Positions 1 to 10,446 of a DNA stretch of 64,000 nt are shown here, piece after piece. The DNA is taken from positions 145,246,344-145,310,343 of the forward strand of contig CM062296.1 of the NCBI GenBank assembly GCA_031216915.1, read 5' to 3'. This DNA comes from Pictodentalium vernedei. Its lineage: Eukaryota > Mollusca > Scaphopoda > Dentaliida > Dentaliidae. The position numbers and the translations under genes are program-made. The notes below the pieces were generated by a model. That model saw nothing but the letters and a program-made list of their open reading frames with translations. It had not been told where the DNA came from and ran no database searches. The first letter of the stretch is position 1. Each line of letters opens with the position of its first letter.

Positions 1-425
1 CTACCAAATGGTACTACCAATGTCTCTTAATACTAATATTACATCACTCATTACTACCACAATCATCCCTACCTGCTTCTAACACTACCAAATGGTACCA
101 CCAATGTCTCTTAATACTAATATTACCCTCACTTATTACCACCACTAACATCACCACCTTGTTCAAACACTACCAAATGGTACTACCAATGTCTCTTAAT
201 ACTAATATTACCATCACTTATAACTACCACAATCATCACTACCTGCTTCTAACACTACCAAATGGTACTACAATGTCTCTTAATACTAATATTACCATCA
301 CTTATTACTACCACTATCATCACTACCTGATTCTAACACTACCAAATGGTACAACCAATGTCTCTTAATACTAATATTCCCATCACTTGTTACTACCACA
401 ATCATCACTACCTGCTTCTAACACT

Positions 426-510
426 ACCAAATGGTACTACCAATGTCTCTTAATACTAATATTACCATCACTTATTACTACCACTAACATCACCACCTGA
501 TTCTAACACT
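426..510 (+). repeat. Reference 85-bp monomer, near consensus
   Basis: A representative monomer. It begins with the imperfect dyad ACCA-AA-TGGT (426-435), extended to TACCA/TGGTA by the flanking bases. Next is ACTACCAATG (436-445), then TCTCTTAATAC and the nonamer TAATATTAC (457-465). The second half (466-495) is a run of ATC, ACT, ACC and TAC-like triplets, suggesting that part of the unit grew from a short triplet repeat. The end, CCTGATTCTAACACT, exists in two main forms across the array, with GATT or GCTT. Two units together measure about 171 bp. Confidence 0.95.
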
Positions 511-3399
511 ACCAAATGGTACTACCAATGTCTCTTAATACTAATAATACCAACACTTATTACTGCCGCTATCACCACTACCTGCTTCTAACACTACCAA
601 ATGGTACTACTAACAATGTCTCTTAATACTAATATTACCATCACTTATTACTACCGCTATCATCACTACCTGCTTCTAACAAGAGCAAATGGTACTACCA
701 ATGTCTCTTAATACTGATATTACCATCACTTATTACTACCACTAACATGACTACCTGATTCTAACACTACCAAATGGTACTACCAATGTCTCTTAATACT
801 AATAATACCAACACTTATTACTACCACTATCATCACACCCTGATTCTAACACTACCAAATGGTACTACTACCAATGTCTCTTAATACTAATATTACCATC
901 ACTTATTACTGCCACTATCATGACTACCTGCTTCTAACACTACCAAATGGTACTACCAATGTCTCTTAATACTAATATTACCATCATTTATTACTACCAC
1001 TATCATCACTACCTTGTTCTACCACTATCAGGTGGTACTACCAATGTCTCTTAACACTAATATTACCATCACTTATTACTACCATTTTCATCTCTATCTG
1101 ATTCTAACACTACCAAATGGTACTACCAATGTCTCTTAATACTAATAATACCAACACTTATTACTGCCACTATCACCACTGCCTGCTTCTAACACTACCA
1201 AATGGTACTACTACCAATGTCTCTTAATACTAATATTACCATCACTTATTACTACCACTATCATCACTACCTGATTCTAACACTACCAAATGGTACTACT
1301 ACCAATGTCTCTTAATACTAATATTACCATCACTTATTACTACCCCTAACATCACCATCTGATTCTAACACTACCAAATGCTACGACCAATGTCTCTTAA
1401 TAATAATAATACCAACACTTATTACTACCCCTATCATCATTACCTGATTCTAACACTACCAAATGGTACTACTACCAATGTCTCTTAATACTAATATTAC
1501 CATCACTTATTACTACCACTAACATCACCATCTGATTCTAACACTGCCAAATGGTACTACCAATGTCTCTTAATACCAATATTACCATCACTTATTACTA
1601 CCACTAACATCACCATCTGATTCTAACACTACCAAATGGTACTACCAATGTCTCTTAATACTAATAATACCAACACTTATTACTACCACTATCATCACTA
1701 CCTGCTTCTAACACTACCAAATGGTACTACCAATGTCTCTTAATACTAATATTACCATCACTTATTACTACCACAATCATCACTACCTGCTTCTAACACT
1801 GCCAAATGGTACTACCAATGTCTCTTAATACTAATATTACCAACACTTATTACTACCACTATCATCACTATCTGCTTCTAACACTACCAAATGGTTCTAC
1901 TAACAATGTCTCTTAATACTAATATTACCTTCACTTATTACTACCACAATCATCACTACCTGCTTCTAACACTGCCAAATGGTACTACCAATGTCTCTTA
2001 ATACTAATATTACCAACACTTATTACTACCACTATCATGACTACCTGCTTCTAACACTTTCATATGGAACTACTACCAATGTCTCTTAATACTAATATTA
2101 CTATCACTTATTACAACCACAATCATCACTACCTGCTTCGAACACTGCCAAATGGTACTACTAATGTCTCTTTATACTAATATTACCATCACTTATTACT
2201 ACAACAATCATACTACCTGCTGTAAACACTACCAAATGGTACTACTACCAATGTCTCTTAATACTAATACTACCATCACTTATTACAACCACAATCATCA
2301 CTACCTGCTTCTAACACTGCCAAATGGTACTACCAATGTATCTTAATACTAACATTACCAACACTTATTACTACCACTATCATCACTATCTGCTTCTAAC
2401 ACTACCAAATGGTACTACCAATGTCTCTTTATACTAATATCACCATCACTTATTACTACCCCTATCATCACTACTTGCTTATAACACTACCAAATGGTAC
2501 TACCAATGTCTCTTAATACTAATATTACCATCACTTATTACTGCCACTAACATCACTACCTGATTCTAGAACTACCAAATGGTACTACCAATGTCTCTTA
2601 ATACTAATATTACCATCACTTATTACTACCACTAACATCACTACCTGATTCTAACACTACCAAATGGTACTACTAATGTCTCTTAATACTAATATTACCA
2701 TCACTTATTACTACCACTAACATCACTACCTGATTCTAACTCTACCAAATGGTACTACCAATGTCTCTTAATACTAATATTACCATCACTTATTACTACC
2801 ACTAACATCACTACCTGATTCTAACACTACCAAATGGTACTACCAATGTCTCTTAATACTAATATTACCATCACTTATTACTGCCACTATCATCACTACC
2901 TGATTCTAACACTACCAAATGGTACTACCAATGTCTCTTAATACTAATATTACCAACACTTATTACTACCACAATCATCACAACCTGTCTCTAACACTAC
3001 CAAATGGCACTACCAATGTCTCTTAATACTAATATTACCATCAACTATTACTACCACAATCATCATGACCTGCTTCTAACACTACCAAATAGTACTACCA
3101 ATGTCTCTTAATACTAATATTACCATCACTTATTACTACCACAATCATCACTACCTGCTTCTAACACTACCAAATGGTACTCCTAACAAGGTCTCTTAAT
3201 ACTATTATTACCAACACTTATTACTACCACAATCATCACTACCTGTCTCTAACACTACCAAATGGTACTACCAATGTCTCTTAATACTAATATTACCCTC
3301 ACTTATTACTACCACTAACATCACCACCTGATTCTAACACTACCAAATGGTACTACCAATGTCTCTAATACTAATAGTACCATCACTTAATACTACCAC

Positions 3400-3423
3400 A
3401 ATCATCACTACAATCATCACTAC
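3400..3423 (+). repeat. Doubled 12-mer AATCATCACTAC in monomer tail
   Basis: AATCATCACTAC occurs twice in a row, lengthening the monomer by 12 bp. Similar doubled tails recur near 12,655, 22,755, 26,190, 29,025, 40,490, 42,645, 43,160, 44,545, 44,820, 47,480, 53,640, 55,020, 56,840 and 63,000. A related form, with ACAAACATC or ACAAATATC as its first half, lies near 10,850, 16,590, 20,186, 34,150, 38,512, 51,408 and 60,764. The copy expected near 62,570 and 53,215 has lost the extra 12 bp. Confidence 0.88.
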
Positions 3424-3435
3424 CTGCTTCAAAGA

Positions 3436-5001
3436 CTACCAAATGGTACTACCAATGTCTCTTAATACTAATATTACATCACTTATTACTACCACAATCA
3501 TCCCTACCTGCTTCTAACACTACCAAATGGTACCACCAATGTCTCTTAATACTAATATTACCCTCACTTATTACCACCACTAACATCACCACCTTGTTCA
3601 AACACTACCAAATGGTACTACCAATGTCTCTTAATACTAATATTACCATCACTTATAACTACCACAATCATCACTACCTGCTTCTAACACTACCAAATGG
3701 TACTACAATGTCTCTTAATACTAATATTACCATCACTTATTACTACCACTATCATCACTACCTGATTCTAACACTACCAAATGGTACAACCAATGTCTCT
3801 TAATACTAATATTCCCATCACTTGTTACAACCACAATCATCACTACCTGCTTCTAACACTACCAAATGGTACTACCAATGTCTCTTAATACTAATATTAC
3901 CATCACTTATTACTACCACTAACATCACCACCTGATTCTAACACTACCAAATGGTACTACCAATGTCTCTTAATACTAATAATACCAACACTTATTACTG
4001 CCGCTATCACCACTACCTGCTTCTAACACTACCAAATGGTACTACTAACAATGTCTCTTAATACTAATATTACCATCACTTATTACTACCGCTATCATCA
4101 CTACCTGCTTCTAACAAGAGCAAATGGTACTACCAATGTCTCTTAATACTGATATTACCATCACTTATTACTACCACTAACATGACTACCTGATTCTAAC
4201 ACTACCAAATGGTACTACCAATGTCTCTTAATACTAATAATACCAACACTTATTACTACCACTATCATCACTACCTGATTCTAACACTACCAAATGGTAC
4301 TACTACCAATGTCTCTTAATACTAATATTACCATCACTTATTACTGCCACTATCATGACTACCTGCTTCTAACACTACCAAATGGTACTACCAATGTCTC
4401 TTAATACTAATATTACCATCACGTATTACTACCACTATCATCACTACCTTGTTCTACCACTATCAGGTGGTACTACCAATGTCTCTTAACACTAATATTA
4501 CCATCACTTATTACTACCATTTTCATCTCTATCTGATTCTAACACTACCAAATGGTACTACCAATGTCTCTTAATACTAATAATACCAACACTTATTACT
4601 GCCACTATCACCACTGCCTGCTTCTAACACTACCAAATGGTACTACTACCAATGTCTCTTAATACTAATATTACCATCACTTATTACTACCACTATCATC
4701 ACTACCTGATTCTAACACTACCAAATGGTACTACTACCAATGTCTCTTAATACTAATATTACCATCACTTATTACTACCACTAACATCACCATCTGATTC
4801 TAACACTACCAAATGCTACGACCAATGTCTCTTAATAATAATAATACCAACACTTATTACTACCACTATCATCATTACCTGATTCTAACACTACCAAATG
4901 GTACTACTACCAATGTCTCTTAATACTAATATTACCATCACTTATTACTACCACTAACATCACCATCTGATTCTAACACTGCCAAATGGTACTACCAATG
5001 T
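3436..5001 (+). repeat. Shifted copy of 1-1,566 (3,435-bp period)
   Basis: Positions 1-1,566 recur here at a constant offset of 3,435 bp, about 40 monomers. Landmarks match one for one: GTTCAAACAC (161 and 3,596), the AACAAGAGC monomer (about 680 and 4,115), the CTATCAGGTGG monomer (about 1,026 and 4,461) and CTGCCAAATGG (1,546 and 4,981). Agreement stops at 5,001, where this copy jumps forward to sequence like 2,339 onward. That skips 773 bp, about nine monomers, present in the upstream copy. Confidence 0.88.
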
Positions 5002-5405
5002 ATCTTAATACTAACATTACCAACACTTATTACTACCACCATCATCACTATCTGCTTCTAACACTACCAAATGGTACTACCAATGTCTCTTTATACTAAT
5101 ATTACCATCACTTATTACTACCACTATCATCACTACCTGCTTATAACACTACCAAATGGTACTACCAATGTCTCTTAATACTAATATTACCATCACTTAT
5201 TACTACCACTAACATCACTACCTAATTCTAGAACTACCAAATGGTACTACCAATGTCTCTTAATACTAATATTACCATCACTTATTACTACCACTAACAT
5301 CACTACGTGATTCTAACACTACCAAATGGTACTACCAATGTCTCTTAATACTAATATTACCATCACTTATTACTACCACTAACATCACTACCTGATTCTA
5401 ACACT

Positions 5406-5575
5406 ACCAAATGGTACTACCAATGTCTCTTAATACTAACATTACCATCTCTTATTACTACCACTAACATCACTACCTGATTCTAACACTACCAAATGGT
5501 ACTACCAATGTCTCTTAATACTAACATTACCATCTCTTATTACTACCACTAACATCACTACCTGATTCTAACACT
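5406..5575 (+). repeat. Two identical adjacent monomers (ACATTACCATCTC type)
   Basis: Units 5,406-5,490 and 5,491-5,575 are identical over all 85 bp, and the next unit (5,576-5,660) begins the same before changing tail. They carry AACATTACCATCTCTT in place of AATATTACCATCACTT. This form occurs mainly near 5.4-6.5, 7.7-8.0, 9.0-9.9, 14.6-15.7 and 19.1 kb, so it marks one block family. It looks like single-monomer amplification inside the larger blocks. Confidence 0.88.
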
Positions 5576-6261
5576 ACCAAATGGTACTACCAATGTCTCT
5601 TAATACTAACATTACCATCTCTTATTACTACCACAATCATCACTACCTTGTTCTACCACTACCAGGTGGTATTACCAATGTCTCTTAATACTAATATTAC
5701 CATCACTTATTACTACCACTAACATCACTACGTGATTCTAACACTACCAAATGGTACTACCAATGTCTCTTAATACTAATATTACCATCACTTATTACTA
5801 CCACTAACATCACCGCCTGTTTCTAACACTACCAAATGGTACTACCAATGTCTCTTAATACTAATATTACCATCACTTATTACTACCACAATCATCACTA
5901 CCTGCTTCTAACACTACCAAATGGTACTACTACCAATGTCTCTTAATGCTAATATCACCATCTCTTATTACTACCACAATCAACACTACCTGCTTCTAAC
6001 ACTACCAAATGGTACTACTACCAATGTCTCTTAATACTAACATTACCATCACTTATTACTACCACTAACATCACTACGTGATTCTAACACTACCAAATGG
6101 TATTACCAATGTCTCTTAATACTAATATTACCATCACTTATTACTACCCCTATCATCACTACCTGCTTCTAACACTACCAGGTGGTATTACCAATGTCTC
6201 TTAATACTAATATTACCATCACTTATTACTACCACTAACATCACTACCTGATTCTAACACT

Positions 6262-6516
6262 ACCAGGTGGTACTACCAATGTCTCTTAATACTAACATTA
6301 CCATCTCTTATTACTACCACTAACATCACTACCTGATTCTAACACTACCAAATGGTACTACCAATGTCTCTTAATACTAACATTACCATCTCTTATTACT
6401 ACCACTAACATCACTACCTGATTCTAACACTACCAAATGGTACTACCAATGTCTCTTAATACTAACATTACCATCTCTTATTACTACCACTAACATCACT
6501 ACCTGATTCTAACACT
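6262..6516 (+). repeat. Run of three ACATTACCATCTC-type monomers
   Basis: Heads at 6,262, 6,347, 6,432 and 6,517 are exactly 85 bp apart. The three units between them are identical apart from the head of the first, which is ACCAGGTGGT instead of ACCAAATGGT. The run is repeated near 15,438-15,692 and shortened in the expanded block near 9,780-9,950. Confidence 0.87.
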
Positions 6517-6710
6517 ACCAAATGGTATTACCAATGTCTCTTAATACTAATATTACCATCACTTATTACTACCCCTATCATCACTACCTGCTTCTAACAC
6601 TACCAGGTGGTATAACCAATGTCTCTTAATACTAATATTACCATCACTTATTACTACCACTAACATCACTACCTGATTCTAACACTACCAAATGGTACTA
6701 CCAATGTCTC

Positions 6711-6730
6711 TTAATACTACTTAATACTAA
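6711..6730 (+). repeat. 10-bp insertion monomer (doubled TTAATACTAC)
   Basis: TTAATACTAC followed at once by TTAATACTAA lengthens this monomer by 10 bp. The form occurs four times, at 6,711, 10,142, 15,883 and 19,478, always before an ATGTTACC variant and an ACCAGGTGGTAATACC monomer. It is absent from the equivalent places near 33,460, 37,820, 50,720 and 60,080, so it separates the first third of the array from the rest. Confidence 0.9.
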
Positions 6731-7260
6731 TGTTACCAACACTTATTACTACCCCTATCATAACTACCTTGTTCTACCACTACCAGGTGGTAATACCAAT
6801 GTCTCTTAATACTAATATTACCAACACTTATTACTACCATTTTCATCTCTATCTGATTCTAACACTACCAAATGGTACTACCAATGTCTCTTAATACTAA
6901 TAATACCAACACTTATTACTGCCACTATCACCACTGCCTGCTTCTAACACTACCAAATGGTACTACTACCAATGTCTCTTAATACTAATATTACCATCAC
7001 TTATTACTACCACTATCATCACTACCTGATTCTAACACTACCAAATGGTACTACTACCAATGTCTCTTAATACTAATATTACCATCACTTATTACTACCA
7101 CTAACATCACCATCTGATTCTAACACTACCAAATGCTACGACCAATGTCTCTTAATAATAATAATACCAACACTTATTACTACCACTATCATCATTACCT
7201 GATTCTAACACTACCAAATGGTACTACTACCAATGTCTCTTAATACTAATATTACCATCA

Positions 7261-8541
7261 CTTATTACTACCACTAACATCACCATCTGATTCTAACACT
7301 GCCAAATGGTACTACCAATGTATCTTAATACTAACATTACCAACACTTATTACTACCACCATCATCACTATCTGCTTCTAACACTACCAAATGGTACTAC
7401 CAATGTCTCTTTATACTAATATTACCATCACTTATTACTACCACTATCATCACTACCTGCTTATAACACTACCAAATGGTACTACCAATGTCTCTTAATA
7501 CTAATATTACCATCACTTATTACTACCACTAACATCACTACCTAATTCTAGAACTACCAAATGGTACTACCAATGTCTCTTAATACTAATATTACCATCA
7601 CTTATTACTACCACTAACATCACTACGTGATTCTAACACTACCAAATGGTACTACCAATGTCTCTTAATACTAATATTACCATCACTTATTACTACCACT
7701 AACATCACTACCTGATTCTAACACTACCAAATGGTACTACCAATGTCTCTTAATACTAACATTACCATCTCTTATTACTACCACTAACATCACTACCTGA
7801 TTCTAACACTACCAAATGGTACTACCAATGTCTCTTAATACTAACATTACCATCTCTTATTACTACCACTAACATCACTACCTGATTCTAACACTACCAA
7901 ATGGTACTACCAATGTCTCTTAATACTAACATTACCATCTCTTATTACTACCACAATCATCACTACCTTGTTCTACCACTACCAGGTGGTATTACCAATG
8001 TCTCTTAATACTAATATTACCATCACTTATTACTACCACTAACATCACTACGTGATTCTAACACTACCAAATGGTACTACCAATGTCTCTTAATACTAAT
8101 ATTACCATCACTTATTACTACCACTAACATCACCGCCTGTTTCTAACACTACCAAATGGTACTACCAATGTCTCTTAATACTAATATTACCATCACTTAT
8201 TACTACCACAATCATCACTACCTGCTTCTAACACTACCAAATGGTACTACTACCAATGTCTTTTAATGCTAATATCACCATCTCTTATTACTACCACAAT
8301 CAACACTACCTGCTTCTAACACTACCAAATGGTACTACTACCAATGTCTCTTAATACTAATATTACCATCACTTATTACTACCACTAACATCACTACGTG
8401 ATTCTAACACTACCAAATGGTATTACCAATGTCTCTTAATACTAATATTACCATCACTTATTACTACCCCTATCATCACTACCTGCTTCTAACACTACCA
8501 GGTGGTACTACCAATGTCTCTTAATACTAATATTACCATCA
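7261..8541 (+). repeat. Nested 1,281-bp duplication, first half
   Basis: CTGCCAAATGG with the following TATCTTAATACTAACATT marks position 7,301 and again 8,582, a shift of 1,281 bp or 15 monomers. The first half ends where the path changes from the CACTACCTG type expected from 6,240 to the CACCATCTG type, so the junction lies between about 8,507 and 8,556. Confidence 0.84.
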
Positions 8542-9822
8542 CTTATTACTACCACTAACATCACCATCTGATTCTAACACTGCCAAATGGTACTACCAAT
8601 GTATCTTAATACTAACATTACCAACACTTATTACTACCACCATCATCACTATCTGCTTCTAACACTACCAAATGGTACTACCAATGTCTCTTTATACTAA
8701 TATTACCATCACTTATTACTACCACTATCATCACTACCTGCTTATAACACTACCAAATGGTACTACCAATGTCTCTTAATACTAATATTACCATCACTTA
8801 TTACTACCACTAACATCACTACCTAATTCTAGAACTACCAAATGGTACTACCAATGTCTCTTAATACTAATATTACCATCACTTATTACTACCACTAACA
8901 TCACTACGTGATTCTAACACTACCAAATGGTACTACCAATGTCTCTTAATACTAATATTACCATCACTTATTACTACCACTAACATCACTACCTGATTCT
9001 AACACTACCAAATGGTACTACCAATGTCTCTTAATACTAACATTACCATCTCTTATTACTACCACTAACATCACTACCTGATTCTAACACTACCAAATGG
9101 TACTACCAATGTCTCTTAATACTAACATTACCATCTCTTATTACTACCACTAACATCACTACCTGATTCTAACACTACCAAATGGTACTACCAATGTCTC
9201 TTAATACTAACATTACCATCTCTTATTACTACCACAATCATCACTACCTTGTTCTACCACTACCAGGTGGTATTACCAATGTCTCTTAATACTAATATTA
9301 CCATCACTTATTACTACCACTAACATCACTACGTGATTCTAACACTACCAAATGGTACTACCAATGTCTCTTAATACTAATATTACCATCACTTATTACT
9401 ACCACTAACATCACCGCCTGTTTCTAACACTACCAAATGGTACTACCAATGTCTCTTAATACTAATATTACCATCACTTATTACTACCACAATCATCACT
9501 ACCTGCTTCTAACACTACCAAATGGTACTACTACCAATGTCTTTTAATGCTAATATCACCATCTCTTATTACTACCACAATCAACACTACCTGCTTCTAA
9601 CACTACCAAATGGTACTACTACCAATGTCTCTTAATACTAATATTACCATCACTTATTACTACCACTAACATCACTACGTGATTCTAACACTACCAAATG
9701 GTATTACCAATGTCTCTTAATACTAATATTACCATCACTTATTACTACCCCTATCATCACTACCTGCTTCTAACACTACCAGGTGGTACTACCAATGTCT
9801 CTTAATACTAATATTACCATCT
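8542..9822 (+). repeat. Nested 1,281-bp duplication, second half
   Basis: Second copy of 7,261-8,541, with the same variant order, including the CCTAATTCTAGAACTACC monomer (7,542 and 8,823) and TCTTTTAATGC (near 8,261 and 9,542). Near 9,800 it runs into an ACCAGGTGGTAC monomer followed by CATCTCTT, a hybrid that marks a further exchange and the loss of about two monomers compared with 6,180-6,350. Confidence 0.82.
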
Positions 9823-10141
9823 CTTATTACTACCACTAACATCACTACCTGATTCTAACACTACCAAATGGTACTACCAATGTCTCTTAATACTAACATT
9901 ACCATCTCTTATTACTACCACTAACATCACTACCTGATTCTAACACTACCAAATGGTATTACCAATGTCTCTTAATACTAATATTACCATCACTTATTAC
10001 TACCCCTATCATCACTACCTGCTTCTAACACTACCAGGTGGTATTACCAATGTCTCTTAATACTAATATTACCATCACTTATTACTACCACTAACATCAC
10101 TACCTGATTCTAACACTACCAAATGGTACTACCAATGTCTC

Positions 10142-10161
10142 TTAATACTACTTAATACTAA
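10142..10161 (+). repeat. 10-bp insertion monomer, second occurrence
   Basis: Same doubled decamer as at 6,711, shifted by 3,431 bp (2,320 + 1,281 - 170), which fits the nested duplications and the local loss between them. Confidence 0.88.
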
Positions 10162-10382
10162 TGTTACCAACACTTATTACTACCCCTATCATAACTACCT
10201 TGTTCTACCACTACCAGGTGGTAATACCAATGTCTCTTAATACTAATATTACCAACACTTATTACTACCACTACCATCACTACCTGACTCTAACACTACC
10301 AAATGGTACTACCAATGTATCTTAATACTAATATTACCATCACTTATTACTACCACTATCTTCACTACCTTGTTCTACCACT

Positions 10383-10446
10383 ACCAGGTGGTACTACCAA
10401 TGTCTCTTAATACTAATATTACCATCACTTATTACCACCAAACACT
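10383..10446 (+). repeat. 64-bp short monomer (-21 bp), marker copy 1
   Basis: The unit starts ACCAGGTGGT and the next head comes after 64 bp. The triplet tail is cut so that CTTATTACCACC runs straight into AAACACTACC. The same truncated unit, always with an ACCAGGTGGT head and the same left neighbours, occurs seven times, so it arose once and was copied with its block. Confidence 0.92.

Larger units (their letters stand above)
1..4090 (+). repeat. Higher-order block, paralogue of 22,791-26,879
   Basis: This stretch aligns with 22,791-26,879 at an offset of 22,790, falling to 22,789 after a one-base deletion near 23,559. Rare variants are shared by the pair: ATCACTCATT near 54 and 22,844, the short form CATCACACCCTG near 835 and 23,625, CATCATTTATT near 992, and the TACCCCTAACATC monomer near 1,344 and 24,134. 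Few differences are visible, for example TCTCTT near 2,941 against TATCTT near 25,731. The left end lies outside the window, so the true block may be longer. Confidence 0.9.
4510..6829 (+). repeat. 2,320-bp tandem duplication, copy 1
   Basis: About 27 monomers lie between two occurrences of the distinctive TACCATTTTCATCTCTATC monomer (4,515 and 6,835), and the following sequence repeats at an offset of 2,320. The crossover falls within CACTTATTACTACCA, about 6,825-6,839: to its left the sequence matches the end of the block seen at 15,985, to its right it matches 4,511. Homogenised CTAACATTACCATCTC monomers are concentrated inside this block. Confidence 0.87.
6830..10260 (+). repeat. 2,320-bp tandem duplication, copy 2, itself expanded
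   Basis: This follows copy 1 at offset 2,320 as far as about 8,510 (for example CTGCCAAATGG at 4,981 and 7,301). It is then lengthened by a nested 1,281-bp duplication and shortened by about two monomers near 9,790. It rejoins the common path at 10,260, where the CTACCATCACTACCTGACTC monomer begins, as at 16,012. A private change, TCTTTTAATGC near 8,261, is carried into both halves of the nested duplication (again near 9,542), so it arose before that duplication. Confidence 0.83.

Noticed and set aside
426..437. TACCA-AA-TGGTA as a terminator hairpin or cruciform
   Set aside because: The arms are only five bases with a two-base centre, too short for a stable hairpin, and there is no T-run or gene upstream.
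5430..5445. TACTAAC, identical to the yeast intron branch-point sequence, in many monomers
   Set aside because: It is one base from the common TACTAAT form of the monomer, and there is no exon or splice-site context.
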